This document shows, piece after piece, positions 16,410 through 25,287 of a stretch of 64,000 nt of DNA. The stretch comes from Streptomyces umbrinus (GTDB taxonomy: Bacteria; Actinomycetota; Actinomycetes; Streptomycetales; Streptomycetaceae). The notes below the pieces were generated by a model that searched no databases, was not told where the DNA came from, and was given only the letters and a program-made list of their open reading frames with translations. The position numbers were made by a program, and so were the translations under genes. Position 1 is the first letter of the stretch. Every line of letters starts with the position of its first letter. Location: assembly GCF_030817415.1 (NCBI RefSeq), contig NZ_JAUSZI010000002.1, positions 9,548,001 through 9,612,000 of the forward strand. Reading direction: 5' to 3'.

Positions 16410-17653
16410 TTGATCGCCTTGATCAGCTCGCCGTTCGACGTGTCACCGCTCAGCTCCCAGAAGAACGTGCCGCCCAGGCCCTGCGCGTTCTTGTAGTTCA
16501 TCTTCCCGGCGATGGTCGACGGGGTGTCGTAACTCCACCAGTTGTTCCCGCACTTGGCGTACGCCGTGCCGCCGACCGTGCCGGTCGCCGGGCACTTCGT
16601 CTTGAGCACCTTGTAGTCGTCGATGCCCTGCTCGTACGTGCCCGCCGCCGGGCCGGTGGCGGTGCCGCCGGGAGCCGCCTGGGTGACACCGGTCCAGCCG
16701 CGGCCGTAGAAGCCGATGCCGAGCAGCAGCTTCGAGGCCGGGACGCCCATGCCCTTGAGCTTGGCGATGGTCGCCGAGGTGTGGAACTCCGCCTTCGGGA
16801 TCCCCGAGTAGGAGTTCAGCGCCGAGTGCGGAGCCGTGGGACCGGTCGCGTCCCAGGCACCGAAGAAGTCGTACGTCATCGGGTTGTACCAGTTGACGTA
16901 CTGGGCGGCGCCCGCGTAGTCCGCCGCGTCGAGCTTGCCGCCGGCCGTGGCGTCGGCCGGGATCGCCGAGGTGACCAGCGCGGAGCCGCCGAACTTGGCG
17001 CGCACCGCGGACATCAGGTTCTTGTACGCGGCCCGCCCGCTGGTGTCACAGGTGGCGCCGCACGCGTTCGGGTACTCCCAGTCGATGTCGATCCCGTCGA
17101 AGACGTCCGCCCACTTCGAGTTCTCGACCAGGTCGTAGCAGGACTGCGCGAAGGCCGCCGGGTTCCTGGCCGCCTCGGTGAAGCCCGCAGACCAGGTCCA
17201 GCCGCCGAAGGACCACAGGACCTTGAGGTTCGGGTGCTTCTTCTTCAGCTCGCGCAGCTGGTTGAAGTTGCCGCGCAGCGGCTGGTCCCAGGTGTCCGCG
17301 ACGCCGTCGACCGACTCGGCCGCGGTGTGCGTCCGCTCGGTCGCCGCGTAGTTGTCGCCCATCGCGCACTTGCCGCCGGTGACGTTGCCGAAGGCGTAGT
17401 TGATGTGCGTCAGTTTGGCCGCGGAGCCGGACGTCTCGACGTTCTTGACCAGGTACTTCCGGTCGTAGGTGCCCCATTCGGTGAAGTAGCCGACGACCTT
17501 GGATCCGGCGGCCTTCGGTGCTGCGGCCTGTTCGGCGGGGGCGGCCGCGGTGGCCGTACCCGCGCCGGCGAGCAGCCCCGCGCCGAGAACGGCGCAACAC
17601 GCGGCGGAGATGAGCGCCCTGAAACGGACGCGGGGGCGGAGCGAGCTGAACAT
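16406..17653 (-). CDS. chiD: Secreted GH18 chitinase
   Basis: A 415-residue chitinase with a Sec signal peptide (RFRALISAACCAVLGAGLLAGAGTATA) and a single GH18 TIM barrel. The catalytic DxxDxDxE is FDGIDIDWEYP near residue 190; NYAFGNV, WSFGGWTWS, YNPMTYDFFGAWD and GIGFYGRGW are further family marks. There is no chitin-binding or FnIII module, so it probably acts on soluble or exposed chitin. GAGGAGAC lies before ATG 17653, which decides the start over a longer frame. The promoter carries DasR/chitinase-type sites, implying control by N-acetylglucosamine. The name chiD rests on remembered synteny with S. coelicolor SCO1429. Confidence 0.92.
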   Translation of the reverse strand: MFSSLRPRVRFRALISAACCAVLGAGLLAGAGTATAAAPAEQAAAPKAAGSKVVGYFTEWGTYDRKYLVKNVETSGSAAKLTHINYAFGNVTGGKCAMGDNYAATERTHTAAESVDGVADTWDQPLRGNFNQLRELKKKHPNLKVLWSFGGWTWSAGFTEAARNPAAFAQSCYDLVENSKWADVFDGIDIDWEYPNACGATCDTSGRAAYKNLMSAVRAKFGGSALVTSAIPADATAGGKLDAADYAGAAQYVNWYNPMTYDFFGAWDATGPTAPHSALNSYSGIPKAEFHTSATIAKLKGMGVPASKLLLGIGFYGRGWTGVTQAAPGGTATGPAAGTYEQGIDDYKVLKTKCPATGTVGGTAYAKCGNNWWSYDTPSTIAGKMNYKNAQGLGGTFFWELSGDTSNGELIKAIN

Positions 17654-17723
17654 CGTGTCTCCTCGTGGGGGAGAGGGGAACGGGCCGCCATTTGGCATGA
17701 ACGCGGTGAAGCGTTGGAGCGAA

Positions 17724-17767
17724 ACAGTAGGAGGACTAGACCAGTACGGTCAATGGTTCGGACCAAT
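17724..17767 (-). promoter_or_regulatory. Chitinase promoter with DasR-type operator
   Basis: On the reverse strand: ATTGGTCCGAACCA, -35 TTGACC, ACTGGTCTAGTCCTC, -10 TACTGT (18-base spacing). ACTGGTCTAG matches the left part of the DasR consensus ACTGGTCTAGACCACT, and the TGGTCC/TGGTCT pair resembles the direct repeats known from Streptomyces chitinase promoters. The start codon is about 70 bases downstream. Confidence 0.8.
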
Positions 17768-17783
17768 TTGGCACAGGAATCCT

Positions 17784-17797
17784 TTACTCTTGAGTAA
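17784..17797. promoter_or_regulatory. Inverted repeat upstream of acyl-CoA dehydrogenase
   Basis: TTACTC-TT-GAGTAA is an inverted repeat with 6-bp arms, about 180 bases before the acyl-CoA dehydrogenase gene. The half-site TTGAGTAA also occurs at the TTG start of the TetR gene (15681-15688), which may be chance. A second repeat, TATGCC-N8-GGCATA, lies at 17819-17838. Both are candidate operators for the acyl-CoA module. Confidence 0.4.
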
Positions 17798-17977
17798 GCG
17801 GTCGTTAACTGGTGACTCTATGCCTCCGATCGGGCATACTCACAGCGCACAGCCGCTGATCAGCCGCTTCCGCGACCCGGAGGCGCCGAGCATCGACAGT
17901 GCCCAGTAAGACCAGGCGGGGCAGCCCCACCCAGGTGTGCGTTCGCCGAAGTGCCCGACAGGGAGGAGAGCGTCGCC

Positions 17978-19150
17978 ATGCCCGACCGCGCCCCGCAGCC
18001 GGTGGACCGTCAACTGCCCACGGACGAGGCCCGGGATCTGATCTCGCTCGTCCGCGACATCGCGCAGCGCGAGATCGCCCCGAAGGCGGCCGAGGAGGAG
18101 GACGCCGGGCACTTCCCGCGCGAAGTCCTCACGCTGCTCTCGGAGTCGGGGCTCCTCGGCCTCCCGTACGACTGCGAGTACGGCGGCGGAGACCAGCCGT
18201 ACGAGGTCTACCTCCAGGTCCTCGAAGAGCTGGCCGCAGCCCGCCTCACCGTCGGCCTCGGCGTCAGCGTGCACACGCTCGCCTGCCACGCCCTCGCCAA
18301 CTACGGCACCAAGGAACAGCAGGTCGAGCATCTCCCGGACATGCTCGGCGGCGGCCTTCTGGGCGCCTACTGCCTCTCGGAGCCGTCCTCCGGCTCGGAC
18401 GCCGCGTCGCTGCGTACGAAAGCCGTGCGGGATGGCGACATCTGGGTGATCACGGGAACCAAGGCCTGGATCACGCACGGCGGAGTCGCCGACTTCTACA
18501 CCGTGCTCGCGCGCACCGGCGGCGAGGGGGCGCGCGGCATCACGGCGTTTCTGGTGCCCGGCGACGCCGAGGGACTGAGTGCCGCGGTGCCCGAGAAGAA
18601 GATGGGCATGAAGGGCTCACCCACCGCCCAGGTCCACTTCGACGGGGTGCGGATCCCGGACGACCGGCGCATCGGCGACGAGGGCCAGGGTTTCGCGATC
18701 GCCCTGTCCGCGCTCGACTCGGGGCGGCTCGGCATCGCGGCCTGCGCGATCGGTGTGGCCCAGGCCGCGCTCGACGAGGCCGTCGCGTACGCCACCGGGC
18801 GGCAGCAGTTCGGCCGCCCGATCGCGGACTTCCAGGGTCTGCGCTTCATGCTCGCGGACATGGCGACCCAGATCGAGGCCGGCCGGGCGCTCTACCTCGC
18901 CGCGGCCCGGCTGCGCGACGCCGGACGGCCGTTCGCCAAGCAGGCGGCCATGGCGAAACTGCACTGCACCGACACCGCGATGAAGGTCACCACGGACGCC
19001 GTCCAGGTGCTCGGCGGGTACGGCTACACCGCGGACTTCCCCGCGGAGCGCTTCATGCGCGAGGCCAAGGTGCTGCAGATCGTCGAGGGCACCAATCAGA
19101 TCCAGCGGATGGTCATCGCCCGTCACCTCGCGGGTCCCGAGTCGCGCTGA
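17978..19150 (+). CDS. Acyl-CoA dehydrogenase
   Basis: A 390-residue flavoprotein that oxidises an acyl-CoA to the trans-2-enoyl-CoA. Domain order is normal: helical N-domain (LISLVRDIAQREIAPKAAEEE), middle beta domain (YCLSEPSSGSDAASLRT, WITHGGVADFYTVLART), and C-terminal helices with the QVLGGYGYTADFPAERFMRE and VEGTNQIQRMVIARHL signatures, the Glu of VEGT being the likely base. GGAGGAG lies 9 bases before ATG 17978, so it was preferred over GTG 17951. The two genes downstream suggest a specific substrate pathway rather than general beta-oxidation. Confidence 0.93.
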   Translation: MPDRAPQPVDRQLPTDEARDLISLVRDIAQREIAPKAAEEEDAGHFPREVLTLLSESGLLGLPYDCEYGGGDQPYEVYLQVLEELAAARLTVGLGVSVHTLACHALANYGTKEQQVEHLPDMLGGGLLGAYCLSEPSSGSDAASLRTKAVRDGDIWVITGTKAWITHGGVADFYTVLARTGGEGARGITAFLVPGDAEGLSAAVPEKKMGMKGSPTAQVHFDGVRIPDDRRIGDEGQGFAIALSALDSGRLGIAACAIGVAQAALDEAVAYATGRQQFGRPIADFQGLRFMLADMATQIEAGRALYLAAARLRDAGRPFAKQAAMAKLHCTDTAMKVTTDAVQVLGGYGYTADFPAERFMREAKVLQIVEGTNQIQRMVIARHLAGPESR

Positions 19151-19466
19151 ACCTCCCGTACCCGTACACCACCGAGGGCGCCGCGAGCCGGGCCCACTCC
19201 GGGTCGTGGCGGCCCGGCAGGGTCCGGCCCCGGTCGGCCCAGGTGCGGATGAGGGCACGGTAGATGGGGGGATCCAGGGGCTGATGTTGCGTGTGGTGCG
19301 CATGGGACCCTTGTGGTGCCTGAGCTCCTTGCGTCCACTGAATTCCCTGGGTTCCCTGCGCCCACTGGGTCTCCTGTGGTCCCAGTGATCCCTGGGGAAC
19401 CGATTCTGCCGACGCGGGGAAGAGGATCCGGCGGCGGCGCTCCGCCTCTGCGTATGTGGAGGTCAT
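19113..19466 (-). CDS. Small Gln-rich conserved hypothetical
   Basis: A 117-residue protein of unknown function. The middle has a run of G/Q/W units (GPQETQWAQGTQGIQWTQGA) like a short collagen-type repeat; the C-terminal third (PPIYRALIRTWADRGRTLPG, then DPEWARLAAPSVVYGYGRFS) has a conserved look I associate with Streptomyces-only small proteins. Almost every third codon base is G or C in this frame, supporting a real gene. It overlaps the 3' end of the opposing acyl-CoA dehydrogenase by 38 bases. The start MTSTYAEAERR is preferred but has a poor ribosome site; a start at 19520 is possible. Confidence 0.5.
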   Translation of the reverse strand: MTSTYAEAERRRRILFPASAESVPQGSLGPQETQWAQGTQGIQWTQGAQAPQGSHAHHTQHQPLDPPIYRALIRTWADRGRTLPGRHDPEWARLAAPSVVYGYGRFSATRDPRGDGR

Positions 19467-19679
19467 ACCGAGACCAACGGGTCCACATACGGACAGGACA
19501 CCGGCACGGGGATTCGCCATTGAGTTCGCGGTGCCCCCTTGTTCCGGGCACCGCCGGTCCGTACGAGGGGCGCACCGGACTCTGGCCCCCTAAGACCTTC
19601 TGACGTACCGTCAACTCCGCCGCCGGGGGCCGCACCCCTCCGGGCGACGTCACGCGCCGTACGCCCCGGGAGGCAGCCG

Positions 19680-20804
19680 ATGCCCGACGACCGCCCCGTA
19701 GCCCTCGACGAGTACCCCGTGCACCAGGTCCCCCTCTCGATGAAGCACGTGGCGACGGGGGACCGGAACGCCTACGACCGGTGCATCTTCCAGGTCTTCG
19801 ACCATCAGGGGCGAGCCCTGCTCATCCTGGGGCTGGGGGTGTACCCGAACGTCGGCGTGATCGACGCGTACGCGACCCTGCGCACCGGCGACACCCTGCA
19901 CGCCGTACGCGCCTCCGACGCCCTGGACGACGACACCCGGATGACGATGGCGGTCGGTCCGCTGCGGATCCAGGTCGAGCGCCCCCTGAAGGACTTCGTC
20001 CTGAGCTGCGCGGCCGACCCCGACGACCCGGACGGACTGTCGTACGAGATCAACTGGTCGGCGGAATTTCCCGCGCTGTGGGAGCCGCATCACGTCCAAC
20101 GCCGGGGCGCCCGGCTCACGTTGGAGGGCCGGCGCTTCGTGCAGGCGGGCCGGTGCGAGGGCTGGATCCGGGTCGCGGGGGAGGAGATACGGCTGTCGGG
20201 CGACGGCTGGACCGGCACCCGCGACCGCAGCTGGGGCACGCGCCCCCTGCCCGGCGAGGAAGGCGGCCGGCTCGCCGAGGAGCACCCGACCGAGGGCTTC
20301 CACTGGCTCTGGTGTCCCGTCCGCTTCGAGGACCGCTTCCTGATGGTCGTCACCCAGGAGGACGCCGACGGCTACCGGACCCTGAACGACGCCACGCTCG
20401 TACGGAACGGGGAACGCGACCGCCAACTCGGCTGGCCCCAGACCGAGATCACCTACCGGAGCGGAACCCGCCACCCGGAGCGCGCGACCGTCCACCTCGG
20501 TGACTTCCGCAAACCGTCGGAACTCGGCGTCGAGATCCTCACCTCCTCCCCGCTCGCCGTCGGGGCCGGCTATCCGCCCGCCGAGGACTGGCAGCACGGC
20601 ACCTGGCAGGGGCGCGGCTGGACCGACCGCCGTACCTACGGCCTTTCGGACCCGGCCGCGCTCGGGCTCGCCGCGTACGGCGTGACCGACCACGCCGCCC
20701 GCTTCACGCTCGACGGACAGGTGGGGCATGGCATCTTCGAGCACGGCTCGTTCGGACGGCACGACCCGAGCGGGTTCACCGGCTTCGACTCGGTCGCGCC
20801 GTAG
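19680..20804 (+). CDS. Lipocalin-like (CrtC/AttH-type) hypothetical protein
   Basis: A 374-residue cytoplasmic protein without signal peptide. The sequence is beta-rich with many aromatic and acidic positions (NAYDRCIFQVFDHQGRALLIL, GDGWTGTRDRSWGTRPLPGE, FHWLWCPVRFEDRFLMVVTQ). This pattern, especially the D-R-S-W-G block, is shared with actinobacterial proteins distantly related to hydroxyneurosporene hydratase-type lipocalin folds; the enzymatic role is unknown. It lies 30 bases before a phosphotransferase-like gene and follows an acyl-CoA dehydrogenase, a trio seen in several actinobacteria. A substrate-carrier or hydratase role is possible. ATG 19680 follows GGGAGGCAG. Confidence 0.65.
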   Translation: MPDDRPVALDEYPVHQVPLSMKHVATGDRNAYDRCIFQVFDHQGRALLILGLGVYPNVGVIDAYATLRTGDTLHAVRASDALDDDTRMTMAVGPLRIQVERPLKDFVLSCAADPDDPDGLSYEINWSAEFPALWEPHHVQRRGARLTLEGRRFVQAGRCEGWIRVAGEEIRLSGDGWTGTRDRSWGTRPLPGEEGGRLAEEHPTEGFHWLWCPVRFEDRFLMVVTQEDADGYRTLNDATLVRNGERDRQLGWPQTEITYRSGTRHPERATVHLGDFRKPSELGVEILTSSPLAVGAGYPPAEDWQHGTWQGRGWTDRRTYGLSDPAALGLAAYGVTDHAARFTLDGQVGHGIFEHGSFGRHDPSGFTGFDSVAP

Positions 20805-20834
20805 GGAAGTTGACGCGAGAGAGGGAGCGGAACG

Positions 20835-21929
20835 ATGGCAACGGCACCCCGTCCGCGTACGACCACACGTGACCCGGAGGAACTCGCGCGGCGGCTGACC
20901 GCCTGGCTCGCCGGACGGCTGCCCGGCGCCAAAGCGGTCGACGTCCGCGTCCCCGCCTCCAACGGACTGTCCAGCGAGACCCTGCTCTTCGACATCGAGC
21001 ACCCCGAACCCCAGGTGCGCGCCTGCGCGTTGAGGCTCGCGGCGGACCCGGCGGCGTACACCGTCTTCCCGGTGTACGACCTGCCGCGCCAGTACCGCAC
21101 CATGCGACTGGTGGCGGACCGCACGGACGTGCCCGTACCGCGGGTGCAGTGGCTGGAGGAGGACCCGGGGCCCCTCGGGGCACCCTTCTTCGTCATGGAG
21201 CGTGTGGAGGGCCGCGTACCGCCGGACGTCATGCCCTACACCTACGAGGGCAACTGGCTGCACGCGGCAAGTGACGCCGAACGGGAGCGACTTGAACACG
21301 CCTCGGTCGGACTCCTCGCCCGGCTGCACGACCAAGTCCCGGTGCGCGAGGCGGACTTCCTGGCCTCGCCGGGGGACGGCAGTCCGTTGCGACGCCATGT
21401 CGAGGACCAACGCGCCTACTACGAATGGGTGATTGACGGTCTGCCGCGGTCACCCCTGATCGAGGACGCCTTCGACCGGCTCGACGCGATCTGGCCGCGC
21501 GACGAGGGCGAGACGGTCCTGAGCTGGGGTGACGCACGCATCGGAAACGTCATCTACGACGGCTTCGAACCCGCTGCCGTCCTCGACTGGGAGATGGCGG
21601 CACTGGCCCCGCGCGAGGTCGACCTCGGCTGGATGATCTACCTGCACCGCTTCTTCCAGGACCTCACCGTGAGCTTCGGCCAGCCCGGACTGCCCGGCTT
21701 CCTGCGCCGGGACCGCGTGGAGCCGCGCTACGCCCAACTCACCGGCCACACACCGCGGGACATGGACTTCCACATCCTGTACGCCGCCCTGCGGCACGCA
21801 ATCGTCATGCTGCGCGTCGCCTACCGGCAGGTGCACTTCGGTGAGACCGCAGTCCCCGCGGATCCGGACACACTGATCCTGCACCACGACAGCCTGCGAG
21901 CCATGGTGCAGGGCAGTTACTGGAGCTGA
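20835..21929 (+). CDS. APH/ACAD10-like phosphotransferase family protein
   Basis: A 364-residue kinase-fold protein of the aminoglycoside phosphotransferase superfamily. The nucleotide-binding N-lobe is LPGAKAVDVRVPASNGLSSE; the catalytic loop is LSWGDARIGNVIYD (a Trp replaces the usual His of HGDxxxxN but Asp and Asn remain) and the metal loop is AVLDWEMAALAPREVDLGW. The sequence resembles the kinase part of human ACAD10/11, which phosphorylates 4-hydroxyacyl-CoAs, and it stands near an acyl-CoA dehydrogenase. Phosphorylation of a hydroxyacyl-CoA before a dehydrogenase step is therefore an attractive but unproven reading. Confidence 0.82.
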   Translation: MATAPRPRTTTRDPEELARRLTAWLAGRLPGAKAVDVRVPASNGLSSETLLFDIEHPEPQVRACALRLAADPAAYTVFPVYDLPRQYRTMRLVADRTDVPVPRVQWLEEDPGPLGAPFFVMERVEGRVPPDVMPYTYEGNWLHAASDAERERLEHASVGLLARLHDQVPVREADFLASPGDGSPLRRHVEDQRAYYEWVIDGLPRSPLIEDAFDRLDAIWPRDEGETVLSWGDARIGNVIYDGFEPAAVLDWEMAALAPREVDLGWMIYLHRFFQDLTVSFGQPGLPGFLRRDRVEPRYAQLTGHTPRDMDFHILYAALRHAIVMLRVAYRQVHFGETAVPADPDTLILHHDSLRAMVQGSYWS

Positions 21930-21962
21930 GGACCGCTCAGACGGAAACCGGCCGCGTGGTGC

Positions 21963-22391
21963 TCAGGCGGCCTGGTCGCGCATCACCGGCACCCGCATGG
22001 GACGCGAGCCGGGGCCGCCGACGTGCGAGAAGGGCTGCGTACGCCAGTCGAGACCCTGAGGGAGCGTCAACAGCAGAGCGGTGTCCTGCTCCTGAGCCTC
22101 CATCGTCTCGTCGGCGGGCCGGGCCTCGGCCGCCGTACGGCCCGTACCGGCGCAGACCGTGAGCCCGAACGGGTTCCACGGCGACGCGCACAGCGCGTGC
22201 TCCGGCAGGATCTCCTCGTCCGCGAGGAGCGCGATGGGCTGCGCGCAGTCCGGGCAGATCACCCGGTACATCTCGAAGGTGTCGTACGCGTCGAACTCCT
22301 CGGCGTCAGGTTCGACGCCCTCCGGCTCGGGCTCGACGACGGGCTGCTGCCGCTTGGGCGCGGTGCGACCAGGGCGCTTCAGACTCTGCAT
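21963..22391 (-). CDS. Zinc-ribbon-like conserved hypothetical
   Basis: A 142-residue protein with a basic N-terminus (MQSLKRPGRTAPKRQQP), an acidic stretch (EGVEPDAEEFDAYDTFEM), then a CPDC pair (VICPDCAQPIALLADEE) and a second Cys region (ALCASPWNPFGLTVCAG), which may form a zinc site. Codon use is fully coding-like. I do not recognise a named family. It is convergent with the phosphotransferase gene (33-base gap), and divergent from the Lrp gene. Function unknown. Confidence 0.65.
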   Translation of the reverse strand: MQSLKRPGRTAPKRQQPVVEPEPEGVEPDAEEFDAYDTFEMYRVICPDCAQPIALLADEEILPEHALCASPWNPFGLTVCAGTGRTAAEARPADETMEAQEQDTALLLTLPQGLDWRTQPFSHVGGPGSRPMRVPVMRDQAA

Positions 22392-22655
22392 GGGCTACTC
22401 CCCCTCGGGTGGGCCGACAAGGCACTGCGACCTCGACCACAGCAAGCACTTCCCGCCCCGTCTCTGCGGTAATCACGAGAACATCACGGAACCGACTGCC
22501 GCGATGTGGCGTTCGTCACATGCCGCGTGCAGGTGCCCGACCCGGTGGTTTTGTCCCCCGGGTGTCTCGCCCGCTTCTTCAGGCCACATCACAAACCGGG
22601 TATGACCTGCGCCGCAGAGTACCCGAGGGGATCAAGGGCATGTAGGTTCTCCGCC

Positions 22656-23096
22656 ATGGAGGAGCTGGACCGCCACATCGTGCAGCTGCTCGTCGAAGAC
22701 GGGCGGATGAGCTACACAGACCTGGGCAAGGCCACGGGCCTGTCCACGTCGGCCGTGCACCAGCGGGTGCGCCGGCTTGAGCAGCGCGGAGTCATCCGCG
22801 GCTATGCCGCGGTCGTCGACCCGGAGGCCGTCGGGCTGCCGATCACGGCCTTCATCTCGGTGAAACCGTTCGACCCCAGCGCCCCCGACGACATCGCCGA
22901 ACGGCTGGCCGACGTCCCGGAGCTGGAGGCCTGCCACAGCGTCGCCGGCGACGAGAACTACATCCTCAAGGTCCGCGTCTCGACACCGCACGAGCTGGAG
23001 GAGCTCCTCGCGCGTGTGCGCACGCTGGCGGGCGTATCGACACGTACGACGGTGGTTCTCTCCACGCCGTACGAGGCCCGGCCGCCCAAGATCTGA
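22656..23096 (+). CDS. Lrp/AsnC family regulator
   Basis: A 146-residue regulator: N-terminal HTH (LDRHIVQLLVEDGRMSYTDL then GLSTSAVHQRVRRLEQRGVI, residues 3-45) and C-terminal RAM/ligand domain (ITAFISVKPFD, LEACHSVAGDENYILKVRV, STRTTVVLSTPYE). Members bind amino acids as octamers. The target here may be itself and the amidohydrolase gene 63 bases downstream. ATG 22656 matches the family start (MEELDRHI). A frame that runs upstream to 22506 is an extension with no support. Confidence 0.92.
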   Translation: MEELDRHIVQLLVEDGRMSYTDLGKATGLSTSAVHQRVRRLEQRGVIRGYAAVVDPEAVGLPITAFISVKPFDPSAPDDIAERLADVPELEACHSVAGDENYILKVRVSTPHELEELLARVRTLAGVSTRTTVVLSTPYEARPPKI

Positions 23097-23159
23097 CCCC
23101 CGTGTGTGTGGGGACCCCCGTGCGCGGGGCGCGTGCGCCGAGGGGCGAGACTGTTCCCC

Positions 23160-24785
23160 ATGAGTGAGAGCACCGCCACCTCCCGAACCGTGCTGCTGCG
23201 CGGCGGGGAAGTCCACAGCCCCGCCGACCCGTTCGCCACCGCGATGGTCGTGGAACGCGGGCAGGTCGCCTGGGTCGGCTCCGAGGGCGCGGCCGACGCG
23301 TTCGCGGACGGTGTCGACGAGGTGGTGGACCTCGAAGGGGCGCTCGTCACCCCGGCGTTCACCGACGCGCACGTGCACACCACGGCCACCGGCCTCGCCC
23401 TCACCGGCCTCGACCTCTCCGCCGCCCGCACCCTCACCGAGGCGATGGCCCTCGTACGGGAGTTCGCAGCCACCCGCCCCGCCGACCGGGTACTCCTCGG
23501 TCATGGCTGGGACGCGTCCCGCTGGCCCGAGCGGCGGCATCCATGGCGGGACGAGCTGGACGAGGTCACCGGCGGCCGCCCGCTCTACCTCAGCCGGATC
23601 GACGTGCACTCGGCCGTCGTCACCACGGCACTGCTGGACATGGCGCCGGGCGTACGCCGGGCGGCCGGCTTCGAGGACGGCGAACCGCTGACCCGCGACG
23701 CCCATCACGCCGTACGCGCCGCCGCGTTCGCAGCTGTGACCCCGGAGCAGCGCACCGAAGCCCAGCGCGCCGCGCTGAAGCATGCGGCCTCGCTCGGTAT
23801 CGGCTCCGTCCACGAGTGCGCGGGCCCGGAGATCTCCTCCGAGGACGACTTCACCGGGCTGCTGAGGCTCGCCGCGGAGGAGGCCGGGCCCCGGGTCGTC
23901 GGCTACTGGGCCGAACACGGGGAGGAGGGCGTGGCGAAGGCCCAGGCGTTGGGAGCGGTCGGGGCCGCGGGCGACCTCTTCGTGGACGGCGCCCTCGGCT
24001 CGCACACGGCCTGCCTCCATCAGCCGTACATCGACGCCGAGCACACCGGCACCGCCTACCTGGACACCGCGGCCGTCGCCACCCATGTGGTGGCATGCAC
24101 CGAGGCGGGCCTCCAGGCGGGCTTCCACGCCATCGGGGACGCCGCCGTGACGTCCGTGGTCGACGGAGTCCGTGCCGCCGCCGAGAAGGTCGGCCTGGCC
24201 CGCGTTCGCGCCGCCCGGCACCGCGTCGAGCACGCCGAGATGCTCACCCCGGAGGCGATCGCCGCCTTCGCCGAACTCGGCCTCACCGCTTCCGTCCAGC
24301 CGGCCTTCGACGCGCTGTGGGGCGGCGAGGACGGCATGTACGTCGAGCGCCTCGGCGCCGAGCGGGCCCGGACGCTCAACCCGTTCGCGGCCCTGCTGCG
24401 GGCCGGGGTGCCGCTCGCCTTCGGCTCCGACAGCCCCGTCACACCCCTCGATCCCTGGGGCACCGTCCGCGCCGCCGCCTTCCACCGCACTCCGGAGCAC
24501 CGCGTGTCCGTGCGCGCCGCGTTCACGGCGCATACGCGGGGCGGCTGGCGGGCGGTCGGACGCGACGACGCGGGCCTCCTGGTACCCGGCGCGCCCGCGG
24601 ACTACGCCGTGTGGCGCACCGACGAGCTCGTCGTCCAGGCCCCTGACGACCGGGTGGCCCGCTGGTCGACCGACCCGCGCTCCGGCACCCCCGGACTGCC
24701 CGACCTCACGCCCGGCGCGCGACTGCCCGTCTGTCTGCGTACGGTCGTGGGCGGACGGACGGTATTCGTACGGCCGGACGAGTGA
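23160..24785 (+). CDS. YtcJ-type amidohydrolase
   Basis: A 541-residue metal-dependent hydrolase of the Amidohydro_3 group. N-terminal beta domain (LLRGGEVHSPADPFATAMVVE), first metal motif AFTDAHVHTT (HxH), further ligands in GFHAIGDAAV and RHRVEHAEML, and the final catalytic Asp in FGSDSPVTPLDPWG. The family hydrolyses N-acyl or formyl amides or cyclic amides; the substrate cannot be told. The ATG at 23160 begins 8 bases after a likely -10 region, so a short or absent leader is possible. It follows the Lrp regulator. Confidence 0.87.
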   Translation: MSESTATSRTVLLRGGEVHSPADPFATAMVVERGQVAWVGSEGAADAFADGVDEVVDLEGALVTPAFTDAHVHTTATGLALTGLDLSAARTLTEAMALVREFAATRPADRVLLGHGWDASRWPERRHPWRDELDEVTGGRPLYLSRIDVHSAVVTTALLDMAPGVRRAAGFEDGEPLTRDAHHAVRAAAFAAVTPEQRTEAQRAALKHAASLGIGSVHECAGPEISSEDDFTGLLRLAAEEAGPRVVGYWAEHGEEGVAKAQALGAVGAAGDLFVDGALGSHTACLHQPYIDAEHTGTAYLDTAAVATHVVACTEAGLQAGFHAIGDAAVTSVVDGVRAAAEKVGLARVRAARHRVEHAEMLTPEAIAAFAELGLTASVQPAFDALWGGEDGMYVERLGAERARTLNPFAALLRAGVPLAFGSDSPVTPLDPWGTVRAAAFHRTPEHRVSVRAAFTAHTRGGWRAVGRDDAGLLVPGAPADYAVWRTDELVVQAPDDRVARWSTDPRSGTPGLPDLTPGARLPVCLRTVVGGRTVFVRPDE

Positions 24786-24894
24786 TGTCCCGGGGTGGCG
24801 CGGCGTCGATCATGGCCGGGCGCGCCGTCGCGCGACCTGCGTATCCTCCGCGCTGACCAGGGGGTTGAGGGAAAACGCCCAGGTCAAACGGCTG

Positions 24895-24925
24895 TTGACA
24901 GCGAGCGGCAGGTGGCCGGTAGGTT
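24895..24925 (+). promoter_or_regulatory. Consensus promoter 360 bp before ppm
   Basis: TTGACA (24895-24900) and TAGGTT (24920-24925) with a 19-base spacer match the vegetative HrdB-type consensus closely. Transcription would cross about 355 bases (24933-25287) that contain no convincing ORF but do contain hairpins, for example GGTGGTGT (24996-25003) with ACACCACC (25015-25022). The region is either a long 5' leader of the next gene or a separate small RNA. Nothing else is seen in 24786-25287. Confidence 0.6.
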
Positions 24926-25287
24926 CGGCCGGGTCCACCACCGGACGTCCGACCGGTGAACTTCCGCGCAGTCGCCGCAGCGCAGTTGGGTCAGGGGTGG
25001 TGTGCCGCACCGGTACACCACCACTGGGAGCCAGGCCCAGCGCCCGCGCCACGGGGCGAGGGAACGTTCCGGCTCGGATGGTGTGACCCGGGTGGGGCCC
25101 GGACGCTCAGTAGACAACGGCTTTCGGTCGACCCGCAGCCAGCGGGTCCCAGGTCGGCCCGAAGGGCGCCGGGCCCCGATCCGCAGTCCTGTCCCCTTCC
25201 GGGAACTTTCACCTCGGTGCCTCACCTGCCTGAAGAGCGACGCTCGCTATGGTGGAGCCCCTCGCACGGAAGTCTTAAGGGGAAGCT

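Noticed and set aside
24932..25260. tRNA or known housekeeping RNA in the ppm1 leader
   Set aside because: I could not form a cloverleaf or match remembered 6S, RNase P or tmRNA cores.
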